64,000 nt of DNA from Pedobacter rhodius (GTDB lineage Bacteria > Bacteroidota > Bacteroidia > Sphingobacteriales > Sphingobacteriaceae), in NCBI RefSeq assembly GCF_027213645.1, contig NZ_JAPWGL010000002.1, positions 248,001-312,000 of the forward strand, given 5' to 3'. Position numbers and translations under genes: made by a program. The notes beneath the pieces are model-generated. The model saw only the letters and a list, made by a program, of their open reading frames with translations, did no database searches and had not been told where the DNA came from. Positions 48,597 through 57,244 of the stretch are shown here, piece after piece. Within the stretch, counting starts at the first letter, position 1; each line of letters opens with the position of its first letter.

Positions 48597-48853
48597 TAAG
48601 CGTTGTTTTACAGGAATCTAAATAGGTTGATATACAGCTAGAATCAAAGCAATTCTTATTTTTTAAATGTTTTATACTTGTGTAAGCGAGTGAACGCAAA
48701 GTTATTAAATATAACTTAATAAGTTCAAAACTTGTAAAGAAAGACCTGATTAATAAAATATTTATAACTTTAATTTAAATACCTTACTCATAAATATTTT
48801 TAACGATCTTTATCAATTGGAAAGCATTTTAAAATTCGATTAATTTATTCTTA

Positions 48854-49981
48854 ATGAAGATCATTAAACTTGAAGCTATTCGTGGTTTTGTTGCCCTGTA
48901 TGTAGTTATTCATCATTTTATATTATTTACGCAGATATACAGCCTAACACCGGCATTTATAAAATTCTTTTTCAGATTTGGCAGAGAAGCTGTTTTAATA
49001 TTCTTTCTTTTATCTGGTTTTGTAATATGTGTCTCACACCAAAAGAACAATACCGATTCTTTCCCAATTTATTTTAGAAAAAGATTTTTAAGAATATATC
49101 CAATACTGCTGTTTACATTTTTTATTTCTATACTCATATTTTATCTGAATGGATATCAGTTTTCCTTTGTTGACTTTAAATCTTGGATTCAAAACGTTTT
49201 TCAGCTTCAGCGGATTAACGACGAACCAGGATGGAAAATTGAACCTTTTCTGGGCAATCTGCCACTTTGGTCACTGGGTTATGAATGGTGGTTTTACATG
49301 CTGTTTTTTCCTTTAATTTATCTGTTAAACAGGTTTAAAATAAAAGCCCGTAACAACATCTATGTTGTTTTATTATTTTCCATTATTTCCTGGATATTGT
49401 TTATAATACATCCATCTCATGTGTTTTTAGTTTTAAATTTCTTTTTATTATGGTGGGCCGGCTTTTATTGTGCTCAAATTTTTATTGAGCACAGAGATTT
49501 TAAATTAGAAGATTTATTCCCGGTATTGATTTCCCTGTTTATCATGGTACTTATCATTGGTTTGCCGATTGCTAAAGATTTTTTTATCGAAAATCGATCT
49601 ATCGCCCAAATAAATAAAAATTTCCCCATTACAAATTATCTTTATAATTATATAGAAGCACTTATACTGATAATTACCGGGTTTGTCTGGTGGAAATTCA
49701 ATCTTTTTAAATTTGACCTTGTATTGGGCTGGTTCAAAATTTTTGCACCAATATCTTATGCTTTGTTCGTCATTCATTTTCCGGTGATTCAACTAAAGTT
49801 ACCCTGTATTGAAAACATATACCTGATACTTATTCTAAAGTCTGCTATAATTTTATTGCTTTCCTGTTTTTTAGAGATGATTTTTCAACCATGGATAAAT
49901 AAACTACACAAAAAATTAAACCTGTATTTTATTTCTCCTAATTATGTTATTTCAAATACAAAAACAAATAATATCCTTTAA
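48854..49981 (+). CDS. Membrane acyltransferase 3 family (OafA-like)
   Basis: A 375-residue protein with about ten membrane helices. The N-terminal IKLEAIRGFVALYVVIHHFI contains the conserved Arg and catalytic-type His of acyltransferase family 3, followed by FFLLSGFVI and FRKRFLRIYPI. Members O-acetylate or succinylate surface glycans. It precedes a GT2 gene by 29 bases on the same strand, and both probably decorate the glycan of this locus. Confidence 0.9.
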   Translation: MKIIKLEAIRGFVALYVVIHHFILFTQIYSLTPAFIKFFFRFGREAVLIFFLLSGFVICVSHQKNNTDSFPIYFRKRFLRIYPILLFTFFISILIFYLNGYQFSFVDFKSWIQNVFQLQRINDEPGWKIEPFLGNLPLWSLGYEWWFYMLFFPLIYLLNRFKIKARNNIYVVLLFSIISWILFIIHPSHVFLVLNFFLLWWAGFYCAQIFIEHRDFKLEDLFPVLISLFIMVLIIGLPIAKDFFIENRSIAQINKNFPITNYLYNYIEALILIITGFVWWKFNLFKFDLVLGWFKIFAPISYALFVIHFPVIQLKLPCIENIYLILILKSAIILLLSCFLEMIFQPWINKLHKKLNLYFISPNYVISNTKTNNIL

Positions 49982-50010
49982 ATTAAGTAATTACAATAAT
50001 CATATTATAA

Positions 50011-50835
50011 ATGAGACCTTTATTTATCCCTAAGAATATATCTAGAATTAGTCAGGAAAAGAAAATTCTTATAAAAGAAATTCCAACTATTGTAAACAAT
50101 TTCAAAAACAAAATATCTTCTTCTCCTTTAATATCAATAGTTATACCGGCATATAATGAGGAGGAAAATATTTTAAAAACACTTTATTCCTTATCTGAAA
50201 CGAGCACTCCGCACAGCATTGAAATAATTGTAGTTAACAATAATTCCAAAGATAATACAGAAGAACTGATCAGGTTATGCGGCGTTACTTGTGTAAATGA
50301 AAGCAGGCAAGGCATAACCATTGCCAGAAATTCGGGACTGGCAGTAGCCAAAGGAAAATATGTTATGAATGCAGACGCGGATACCATATATCCTGCTTCA
50401 TGGATTGATGAAATGATTAATCCTTTAATAAACGATAACAATATTGCACTCACTTACGGTAGGTTTTCATTTATCCCAACCGAAAAGACCCCGAGACTCT
50501 TATATTTTTTTTACGAATATTTGTCAGATTTTAACAGACACGTGAACAGACGGTATAAAGAAGAAGCCTTAAATGTTTATGGATTTAATTCTGCCTGCAG
50601 AAGGGAACAATGCATTAGCGTCGATGGGTTTACACATCCGGCGGGAACTAACGAGGATGGCTGGTTGGCTATGAAATTGCGCAAAGCCGGGTATGGTAAA
50701 TTACACTGGGTTACCAAAAAAAATGCAATTGTTTGGACGGGTGACAGGAGAATTATTGTAGACGGTGGAATATATAAATCAACTTTTGATCGCTTTTTTA
50801 AATATTTTAATTTTAACCATGTTAAAAAGAAATAA
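50011..50835 (+). CDS. Glycosyltransferase family 2
   Basis: A 274-residue GT2. ISIVIPAYNEEENI opens the fold, followed by VVNNNSKDNT, GITIARNSGL and the metal-binding DAD at 122-124, then GFNSACRRE and NEDGWLAMKL. No membrane segments are evident. It is the second gene of a short rightward pair with the acyltransferase and converges with the next operon eight bases away. Confidence 0.9.
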   Translation: MRPLFIPKNISRISQEKKILIKEIPTIVNNFKNKISSSPLISIVIPAYNEEENILKTLYSLSETSTPHSIEIIVVNNNSKDNTEELIRLCGVTCVNESRQGITIARNSGLAVAKGKYVMNADADTIYPASWIDEMINPLINDNNIALTYGRFSFIPTEKTPRLLYFFYEYLSDFNRHVNRRYKEEALNVYGFNSACRREQCISVDGFTHPAGTNEDGWLAMKLRKAGYGKLHWVTKKNAIVWTGDRRIIVDGGIYKSTFDRFFKYFNFNHVKKK

Positions 50836-50842
50836 CTAAATT

Positions 50843-51970
50843 TTATCTTTTATAATTAAGAAATACATCCTCGTAAATCAATTCAATTTTTTTAGTCATT
50901 ACTTCTACATTAAATTGGTCTTTTACTGTTTTTTCAGCTTTCGAGCCTAAATTTGTTCTTAATGGTTCGTTACGTATCAATTGATTTAACGCTTCTGACA
51001 AGCGTCGGATATCTCTCGGAGGAACAAGAATTCCATTGTCATCATTTGAAATTAAATCGTTTATCCCATCGATTTCGGACGCGATAATTGCCTTACGCAT
51101 CGACATTGCCTCCAATAAGGCTATCGGCAATCCCTCCCATAAAGATGGCAAACAAAATATATTTATCGCATTTAATATATCGGGAATATCTTCTCTGAAA
51201 TCGATAAATATTATATTTTTCAAATGAAGCTCATCGGATAATTTTAACATTTGAGGTTTTAAATCTCCATCTCCGACGATAAGAAACTTTACATTTTCGG
51301 ACGCCTCTAAATTAGCAATTGCGTGTATAAAAGCGATTGGCGATTTCTGATGCGTAATCCTGGCAATATAGCCAACCACTACATCCGTATCCTTGATACC
51401 TAATTCTGACCTGATGTCTTTATAAACCTTATCCGGGTTAAACTTTACCCGGTTAATTCCATTAAGAACAACGATTGAATCGGGCATCGGGAATTTACTT
51501 TTGCCCTCCCTTAAATTACTTTCTGAAACACAGATGGTTTTATCAGCTACATGAACTAAAAACCGTTCGCTTAGTGTTCTTATTGTTTTAACCATTTTGC
51601 CCTGATCCGGATGAAAAGACCAGCCATGAACCGTATAAATTAACGGTATCTTAAGGGATTTGGCACTGTAAAACGTATTGGAATTTGCCCGGGTTCCATG
51701 GGCATGGATTAAATCAATTTTTTCTGCTTCAATTATCTTCTTTACTTTTTTCCAGACCCTGAAATCGAAAGGTGTTTCTGTATTAACGACATAGGTTTTA
51801 TAACCTTCTGCTTTTAATTTTTCAACCATTGGCCCTTCTGTAAAAGATAGAATTACAGATTCATATTTTTGCTTATCCAATTCCTCAACAAGGTTTAGAA
51901 CATGAGTTTCGCCTCCACCAACCTTTCCTTGCCTTATGGCATGTAAAATTTTTTTCTGTTGAACGCCCAT
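50843..51970 (-). CDS. Glycosyltransferase family 4
   Basis: A 375-residue GT-B enzyme. The N-terminal Gly loop GKVGGGETHVLNLV, LIHAHGTRAN, and a C-terminal domain with VGYIARITHQKSP, LIVGDGDLKP and the family's E-x7-E element in WEGLPIALLEAM mark it as a retaining group 1 transferase. It is the last gene of a leftward run of nine genes that ends the exopolysaccharide operon started at 60076, with spacings of only 2-50 bases. Confidence 0.93.
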   Translation of the reverse strand: MGVQQKKILHAIRQGKVGGGETHVLNLVEELDKQKYESVILSFTEGPMVEKLKAEGYKTYVVNTETPFDFRVWKKVKKIIEAEKIDLIHAHGTRANSNTFYSAKSLKIPLIYTVHGWSFHPDQGKMVKTIRTLSERFLVHVADKTICVSESNLREGKSKFPMPDSIVVLNGINRVKFNPDKVYKDIRSELGIKDTDVVVGYIARITHQKSPIAFIHAIANLEASENVKFLIVGDGDLKPQMLKLSDELHLKNIIFIDFREDIPDILNAINIFCLPSLWEGLPIALLEAMSMRKAIIASEIDGINDLISNDDNGILVPPRDIRRLSEALNQLIRNEPLRTNLGSKAEKTVKDQFNVEVMTKKIELIYEDVFLNYKR

Positions 51971-51972
51971 GT

Positions 51973-53163
51973 CTACTTATTTTTATTTATGTCTTCAATA
52001 TTGCTATCATAATAATGTATGGTAGCCGTCGAAATTTTGTTGGCTTTCCTGGCTTTAAATAGCGATACAACCTGCAGAAAAATAAACATTGGTACTTTTA
52101 ATAACGAACTATAAATAATTTTTGGCGCTTTGAAGTGATTTAAGGCAATAAGAAAAACAGCAAAAAAACTTATCAGACTTATCAACCAGAAAATTAACAT
52201 TTGCGGCATAAAAATTAAATCCGCTAAAATGCTTATAAATGTTAGTCCGCCAATTATAAATAGCGGCGGTCTTGAAAAAATCAATCCACATAGAAATTGA
52301 TTCCAATTTAATTTAAAGAGGCCTGTAACTGTCAGTTTTAAGCCCTTACCTGCATATTTAAACCAGGTATTAATCCATCGTGCCCTTTGCTTAACGAGCT
52401 GATCTGATTTAGACGTTTTTTCATCATAAACGACAGCTTTTTCCGCAAAAGCAATCCGTTCACCTCGATTAAGAATTTCCATTTGCAGAACCTTATCAAA
52501 GCCTGCGCCTTCTATATCGAGGTGCTCAAGGCATTCGCGGTAAAATGCTGTTGTAAATGCCATGCCCGAACCTGCCAGAGACGCAGATGAACCTGCATCA
52601 AATAGTAATTTCCGGTCGATGAACCGATAATATATATCTCCTGCTTCATCCAAACATGCATACGCCGTATTTAAATTTTTAGCCCTTCTAACACCTTGTA
52701 TTCCCAGATAATTTTGCCTGAAGAATTTATTCAGTTCATTCAGATATTCTGGGTCTACAAGATTATCACTATCAATAATGGTTAAACAATTATGATTTCT
52801 TTTAAAATTTTTGATGGCATAAAAATGCGACTTTGTATTGCTTGCCAAAGTTTCTTCGGGCCTTAATAATACAATACGATCATCATTGAATTTCAAATTG
52901 CTGATATCACATTTATCTGCAACTACATATACCAGGTAGTTGCCATAATTTAAATTTAAAATAGAATTAACTACAGCAGGCAATAAAATCGTTTGTTCGT
53001 ATGCAGTTACAATGATGGCATAATCATTTTCCTGGTCAGTTGAGGGAATTTCTGTTGCCCTTACCTTAAAAAAATGCAGGAGATATAAAAATAAAGGAAA
53101 AAACAGGTTAAATCCGATAAGTATCTGGATAACAAGAAATAAAATTGAAACAAAATTAACCAT
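51973..53163 (-). CDS. Membrane-embedded processive glycosyltransferase family 2
   Basis: A 396-residue cellulose-synthase-like GT2. An N-terminal membrane segment (about 5-30) leads to the catalytic domain with TAYEQT, DSD at 131-133, GSGMAF and QRARW at 259-263, the processive-enzyme signature. C-terminal hydrophobic helices follow (about 285-375). It would polymerise or extend a glycan while threading it through the membrane. It lies two bases from the gene downstream and three from the gene upstream. Confidence 0.92.
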   Translation of the reverse strand: MVNFVSILFLVIQILIGFNLFFPLFLYLLHFFKVRATEIPSTDQENDYAIIVTAYEQTILLPAVVNSILNLNYGNYLVYVVADKCDISNLKFNDDRIVLLRPEETLASNTKSHFYAIKNFKRNHNCLTIIDSDNLVDPEYLNELNKFFRQNYLGIQGVRRAKNLNTAYACLDEAGDIYYRFIDRKLLFDAGSSASLAGSGMAFTTAFYRECLEHLDIEGAGFDKVLQMEILNRGERIAFAEKAVVYDEKTSKSDQLVKQRARWINTWFKYAGKGLKLTVTGLFKLNWNQFLCGLIFSRPPLFIIGGLTFISILADLIFMPQMLIFWLISLISFFAVFLIALNHFKAPKIIYSSLLKVPMFIFLQVVSLFKARKANKISTATIHYYDSNIEDINKNK

Positions 53164-53166
53164 ATA

Positions 53167-54372
53167 TTATCCTTTTTCGACGGAATTAATAGCACTATAA
53201 ATAGCACTGACACTATTTTCCCAGGTATGTTCTAATGCAAAAATCCGCCTTTTGGATTGCAAATCTGCAGCATCTTCAGCCAAAGCACGTTCAATTAAAA
53301 CAATGTAGTCTTCTTTCTTTTCTGCCAGATAAACAAAGTTTGAAAAGGTCTCCATTGCTTTAGTCGCAGTAGCTACAACAGGTTTTCCAATAGCGAGATA
53401 CTCATCAATTTTTCGCGGATAATTGCCGATTGTGACCAAATTGACTAACTGAGGATTTATACAAACGTCAAAGGCGTTAATATAATCTGGCAAGGAATCT
53501 ATCGATTTCATACCTGTAAATATAATGTTTGGGTATTGATGCAAATTGCTGTTTTTAAAAACTTCATCTTCAGGGCCAACTAAAACAATACTCCAATCTG
53601 GTCGGTTTTTCGCTATATGTTCGATGAGCTCTATATCTAAACGGATGCTTTGAAGCGCGCCAACATAACCGATAAGTGGTTTTTTTATACTTAATAAATC
53701 ATTCGGTAAGGCCTTGTTTTTATTTGGAAAAAAAAGATCTAAATCACATCCCTGGCCAACGTAAAATGAATTGGGGTTATATTTACCACAGTAATCTGCC
53801 AAAAAGGTAGAATTTGCAACACAAAGGGTATTCTTTGCAATTAGCCTGGGCTCCAGTACCTCACCATGTTTTTTCCAGTAATCTACTGCGATCATATAAT
53901 CCCTGGAATAATAAATACTCAGTTTAGGCTTTAGCAAATCACTCAAATAATATCCTTTAAACATTTCATTATCATTGAAAAGAATGAAATTTTTGAATTC
54001 AAGTGTTCTTATAGCTTTTAATATAGATTTGGCAAGTTTTTTATTATTAAATAAATTCAGCAAATTGAATATTGATGTACTTGGAATCCAATTAATAGAT
54101 TCTACCATACAATCGGGGTAAAAATTCCATAAATTATCTTGAATTTTAATTAGCCCATTTGCTTTGCCTTTAATAATATCAAGCCTTTTCTCAATTTTGA
54201 CTTCATGCTTATTTCTATACAGCGTAATTCGGTCGAGTGGCGAATTAATGTACAATACTCGGTTTGTTTTGCTAAATTCTAAAGCGATATTCTTACAATT
54301 ACTGCCTATTTCAGTATCCCATGGTTGTTGCCCGACTACAATAATATCTCTTCCGCTTAAAGTTTCACCCAT
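53167..54372 (-). CDS. Group 1-type glycosyltransferase, TuaH-like
   Basis: A 401-residue GT-B protein. I prefer the ATG at 54372 (MGETLSGRDIIVVGQQPWD); a further frame-open ATG at 54417 would overlap the preceding gene by 34 bases. Segments: GSNCKNIALEFSK, LYINSPLDR, YYSRDYM, IGYVGALQSIRLD, LVGPEDE and the donor-site FDVCINPQ...PRKIDEYLAIGKPVVAT. This resembles teichuronic-acid TuaH-like transferases. Spaced 11 bases from the upstream gene with this start. Confidence 0.85.
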   Translation of the reverse strand: MGETLSGRDIIVVGQQPWDTEIGSNCKNIALEFSKTNRVLYINSPLDRITLYRNKHEVKIEKRLDIIKGKANGLIKIQDNLWNFYPDCMVESINWIPSTSIFNLLNLFNNKKLAKSILKAIRTLEFKNFILFNDNEMFKGYYLSDLLKPKLSIYYSRDYMIAVDYWKKHGEVLEPRLIAKNTLCVANSTFLADYCGKYNPNSFYVGQGCDLDLFFPNKNKALPNDLLSIKKPLIGYVGALQSIRLDIELIEHIAKNRPDWSIVLVGPEDEVFKNSNLHQYPNIIFTGMKSIDSLPDYINAFDVCINPQLVNLVTIGNYPRKIDEYLAIGKPVVATATKAMETFSNFVYLAEKKEDYIVLIERALAEDAADLQSKRRIFALEHTWENSVSAIYSAINSVEKG

Positions 54373-54383
54373 ATCCAATTTAG

Positions 54384-55163
54384 TTAAACTTTTCGCAGGT
54401 ACAATCCTGAGTAACAATTAATATACCTGTAAATAGTTCTGATTTGGCTTACAAAAAAATTATCGCTGTTCCGCCATACATTACGTGTCATGGTACTGGG
54501 TTCTGAACTTGAGTTAACTTGTTCTAAAACAGATTTATGTTCATCATAGAAAAATGCCTTCCCTCCTCTTTTAATAAAGGACATCATCATGGTAAATTCA
54601 GTTTTATCGCCGGATGTACCTTCTAAATAGCGGCCAAATTTTTGGGCGAAATTACTTCGTTTAAGATGAGGATGGTCGCTGTAATAGGCAAATTTATCTA
54701 ATCCGGGGTACCACCATTTAAAAAGCATTTCAGAAAACCCGTCTTTATAATATTTTAAATATGGGTATTTATTATAGGCATAAAACCTGACCATATCAAA
54801 GTCTTCTCTTTCTTTTAATAACGCATAACCATCTTTCAGATGTTTTGCAAAGTTTTCCAGGGGAATAAAATCTTCCTGAATATATAATGTAAAGGGTGTT
54901 TCAACTGCATCCTGACCTTTATTCAGATTATTGCCAAGTCCTTTATTTACAGGAACTGTAATTAACCGGAAATCATAATCATTGTGCAGTTTTTCAATGT
55001 ATTCTAAATGTTCGGGCATACTGCTATCATCTGATACGACAATATCATAAAATCTGCAATTTGCTTTTTTTAATTCGGATAACAAACGCTCTAAAGATTT
55101 ACTGCGATTGTAATGTGTAATCATCAATGTGATATCTGAAAAATATTCGATTGCTTCTGTCAT
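54384..55163 (-). CDS. GT2-like glycosyltransferase
   Basis: A 259-residue protein with a GT-A N-terminal half: TLMITHYNRSKSLERLL, IVVSDDSS, PVNKGLGNNLNKG and FTLYIQEDFIP, where the last supplies an ED pair in place of a normal DxD. The C-terminal half is less conserved and rich in Tyr and Phe. The acceptor is unknown. It is 14 bases from the acetyltransferase gene in the operon. Confidence 0.8.
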   Translation of the reverse strand: MTEAIEYFSDITLMITHYNRSKSLERLLSELKKANCRFYDIVVSDDSSMPEHLEYIEKLHNDYDFRLITVPVNKGLGNNLNKGQDAVETPFTLYIQEDFIPLENFAKHLKDGYALLKEREDFDMVRFYAYNKYPYLKYYKDGFSEMLFKWWYPGLDKFAYYSDHPHLKRSNFAQKFGRYLEGTSGDKTEFTMMMSFIKRGGKAFFYDEHKSVLEQVNSSSEPSTMTRNVWRNSDNFFVSQIRTIYRYINCYSGLYLRKV

Positions 55164-55177
55164 TAATCTTTAGTTTC

Positions 55178-55798
55178 TTAAGGTATAAACTTTTCCCATA
55201 ATCCCGATGACTGGTTATATTTCTTGATAACTTTTGCAGGATTTCCGACGGCAACCGAATACTCAGGAACTGATTTGGTAACAACACTCCCTGCACCGAT
55301 AATACAATGCTTACCGAGCGTAACGCCTGCTGTTATCACGCTATTCGAACCTATCCAAACATCGTCGGAAATTGTTATTTCCTTACAATTTACATTTTGA
55401 TGCGCCGGAGGTACAGTAACATCCTTATAATTATGATTTAAACCGGAAATAACGATGTTTTGTGCCAACATAACGTTATTACCGATATTAACCGGCCCGA
55501 TAACCACATTTCCAATACCAATAATGGTACCGTCACCAATAATCACATCACCCACACCATTGTTAACTGTTGCAAAATCTTCAATAACAGATTTTTTTCC
55601 TAAAACAAACTGATTGAATGGAAAAACATCTAATCTTGTACGACTGCGTATGATAGATCCAGCACCCTTTTTATGCTTAAAAGGATTTAAAAATAAACGA
55701 ACCCATAAACGGGGCCTATGTTCATTGGTTGGAATGAGCATAGACAGCGCCAGCTTTTTTAATTTGGGATTGGATTTTATTTTTGAGATAACCGACAT
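55178..55798 (-). CDS. Hexapeptide-repeat acyltransferase
   Basis: A 206-residue left-handed beta-helix acyltransferase of the CysE/LacA/NodL superfamily. Imperfect hexapeptide turns are visible throughout (IGDGTIIGIGNVVIG, IGNNVMLAQNIVIS, ISDDVWIGSNSVITAG, IIGAGSVVTKSVP), with likely catalytic His in LNHNYKD. The end PAKVIKKYN is typical. It would acetylate a sugar, perhaps the 3-amino sugar from the FdtA/B pair, using acetyl-CoA. Confidence 0.9.
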   Translation of the reverse strand: MSVISKIKSNPKLKKLALSMLIPTNEHRPRLWVRLFLNPFKHKKGAGSIIRSRTRLDVFPFNQFVLGKKSVIEDFATVNNGVGDVIIGDGTIIGIGNVVIGPVNIGNNVMLAQNIVISGLNHNYKDVTVPPAHQNVNCKEITISDDVWIGSNSVITAGVTLGKHCIIGAGSVVTKSVPEYSVAVGNPAKVIKKYNQSSGLWEKFIP

Positions 55799-55809
55799 TT
55801 GTTTTAAAA

Positions 55810-55908
55810 CTAATACTCGTCTTCATTATCCTTCGGACGGTAAATTTCCTTAAAGAAACCGAAGGCAAAAAAAATCAAAGCAGGTAAAGAAAAAATTTCC
55901 CAGGGCAT
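55810..55908 (-). CDS. 32-residue single-span microprotein in the exopolysaccharide operon
   Basis: A short ORF from ATG at 55908 to TAG at 55810. It begins MPWEIFSLPALIFFAFGFF, one hydrophobic span, and ends in a charged tail KEIYRPKDNEDEY. It starts three bases behind the polymerase stop and ends 11 bases before the acetyltransferase start, so it fits the operon rhythm and fills what would otherwise be its only gap above 100 bases. It may assist a membrane complex of the locus. No homologue is known to me. Confidence 0.6.
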   Translation of the reverse strand: MPWEIFSLPALIFFAFGFFKEIYRPKDNEDEY

Positions 55909-55911
55909 ATT

Positions 55912-57192
55912 TTATTCAGTTAAAATTTTATTGTCTGACAATTCCTTATCTAATTTTGGCATGATGTATACAAATGCCAGCGAAGCACATACAATAATTG
56001 CAGAAGGCATGGTATTTATAACCTCGTTTCCGTAACTACAAAATAATATCCCGGCAAACCCAGAGGTGAGTGCTATTCCTTTTATTTTGAGTCCCTCATC
56101 CCTGATTCGCCATACAATTCCACAACACTTACCCAGTATGTACATATTCATGCTAATCCATATTGTAAAACCTACAATACCATACATGGCCCAAATTTTT
56201 ACCCAGTAGCTATCCGGTTGTATTTTAGACAAAAATTTATCCTGGTTATATTCCATTCCATTGGCACCAATTACGCCCAAACCGCCTCCAAACGGAAGCC
56301 CGCTCATGTAATCCTTTAGTTTTTGTTGTGACACCATTCTAACTTTCAAGGATGGATCTTCAGGATTTAATGCTGACCTTAAACGATAAATCTGATAGTT
56401 TCCATTACCAATATATGTAAATTTAAGTACACATAAAAACAAAACGGCCACAGCCCCTCCAAGTATCAAAACCTTAAACTTTTTACTTAAGATTATCGCT
56501 AAAAATGCCCCTGGTACTAAGGCAAATAATGCGCCTCTTGTTCCGGATATCAGCATCCCATAAAACATTAACGCAGAACAAATAAATAATAAAATTTTCA
56601 ACTTTTTCTTAATTGGTCCGAGGGCCAGAATTAATGCGACTAAACACATTTGTGCCTGTGATGCACCGAATTGTGCTGCTTCTGTATAAAAAGAAAATAC
56701 CCTGAGTCTACCAAATAAAATATGAGTAATTGATCCGCCACTATTTAAGAATGCTTGATCGCCGCGAGATAAGCCTAAATGAAGTTGCTTAATACCATCT
56801 AGAGCGGCTACAGTAGAAATTATAACAATAATTAATAAAAAGTTATTTAAATCTTTATAAGTGGTAAAGATTAAAAAATAAAGCATTACAATCAGCAGCG
56901 GATATTCCGCTGCTGATCTTATTTCCTTAAGCCAACCCAATATGTTTGCGCCTGCAGGATTCGCTACTTCTAAAATACTTAATACAAACCAAAACAGAAA
57001 AAGATAAAACAAATCGTTGTTTAAATTTCTCCAGTTTTCTTTTGGTATGGTAAAGACAGCAACAATAAAAGCCAATAAAAAAAAAACTTCAATTAAAATT
57101 CCAACAGGAAAATTTAGAGACAATTCCCTGGCAATTAACCAATAAATAAAACAATATATTAAGGCAATATATAAGATGACCTTCGCAACCAT
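55912..57192 (-). CDS. O-antigen ligase/polymerase-like membrane protein (Wzy-like)
   Basis: A 426-residue polytopic protein with about ten to twelve helices. A central LISGTRGALFALVPG resembles the Wzy_C core, followed by a periplasmic loop with LNPEDPSLKVRMVSQQKLKDY and PFGGGLGVIGANG, as in O-antigen ligases and polymerases. It probably polymerises flipped repeat units. It is third in the operon led by the TolC-like and Wzc-like genes. Confidence 0.85.
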   Translation of the reverse strand: MVAKVILYIALIYCFIYWLIARELSLNFPVGILIEVFFLLAFIVAVFTIPKENWRNLNNDLFYLFLFWFVLSILEVANPAGANILGWLKEIRSAAEYPLLIVMLYFLIFTTYKDLNNFLLIIVIISTVAALDGIKQLHLGLSRGDQAFLNSGGSITHILFGRLRVFSFYTEAAQFGASQAQMCLVALILALGPIKKKLKILLFICSALMFYGMLISGTRGALFALVPGAFLAIILSKKFKVLILGGAVAVLFLCVLKFTYIGNGNYQIYRLRSALNPEDPSLKVRMVSQQKLKDYMSGLPFGGGLGVIGANGMEYNQDKFLSKIQPDSYWVKIWAMYGIVGFTIWISMNMYILGKCCGIVWRIRDEGLKIKGIALTSGFAGILFCSYGNEVINTMPSAIIVCASLAFVYIMPKLDKELSDNKILTE

Positions 57193-57244
57193 ACTTATGC
57201 TGGATTATATTGGAAAATAATAATTAAATGAAGGATGCTGTAAA

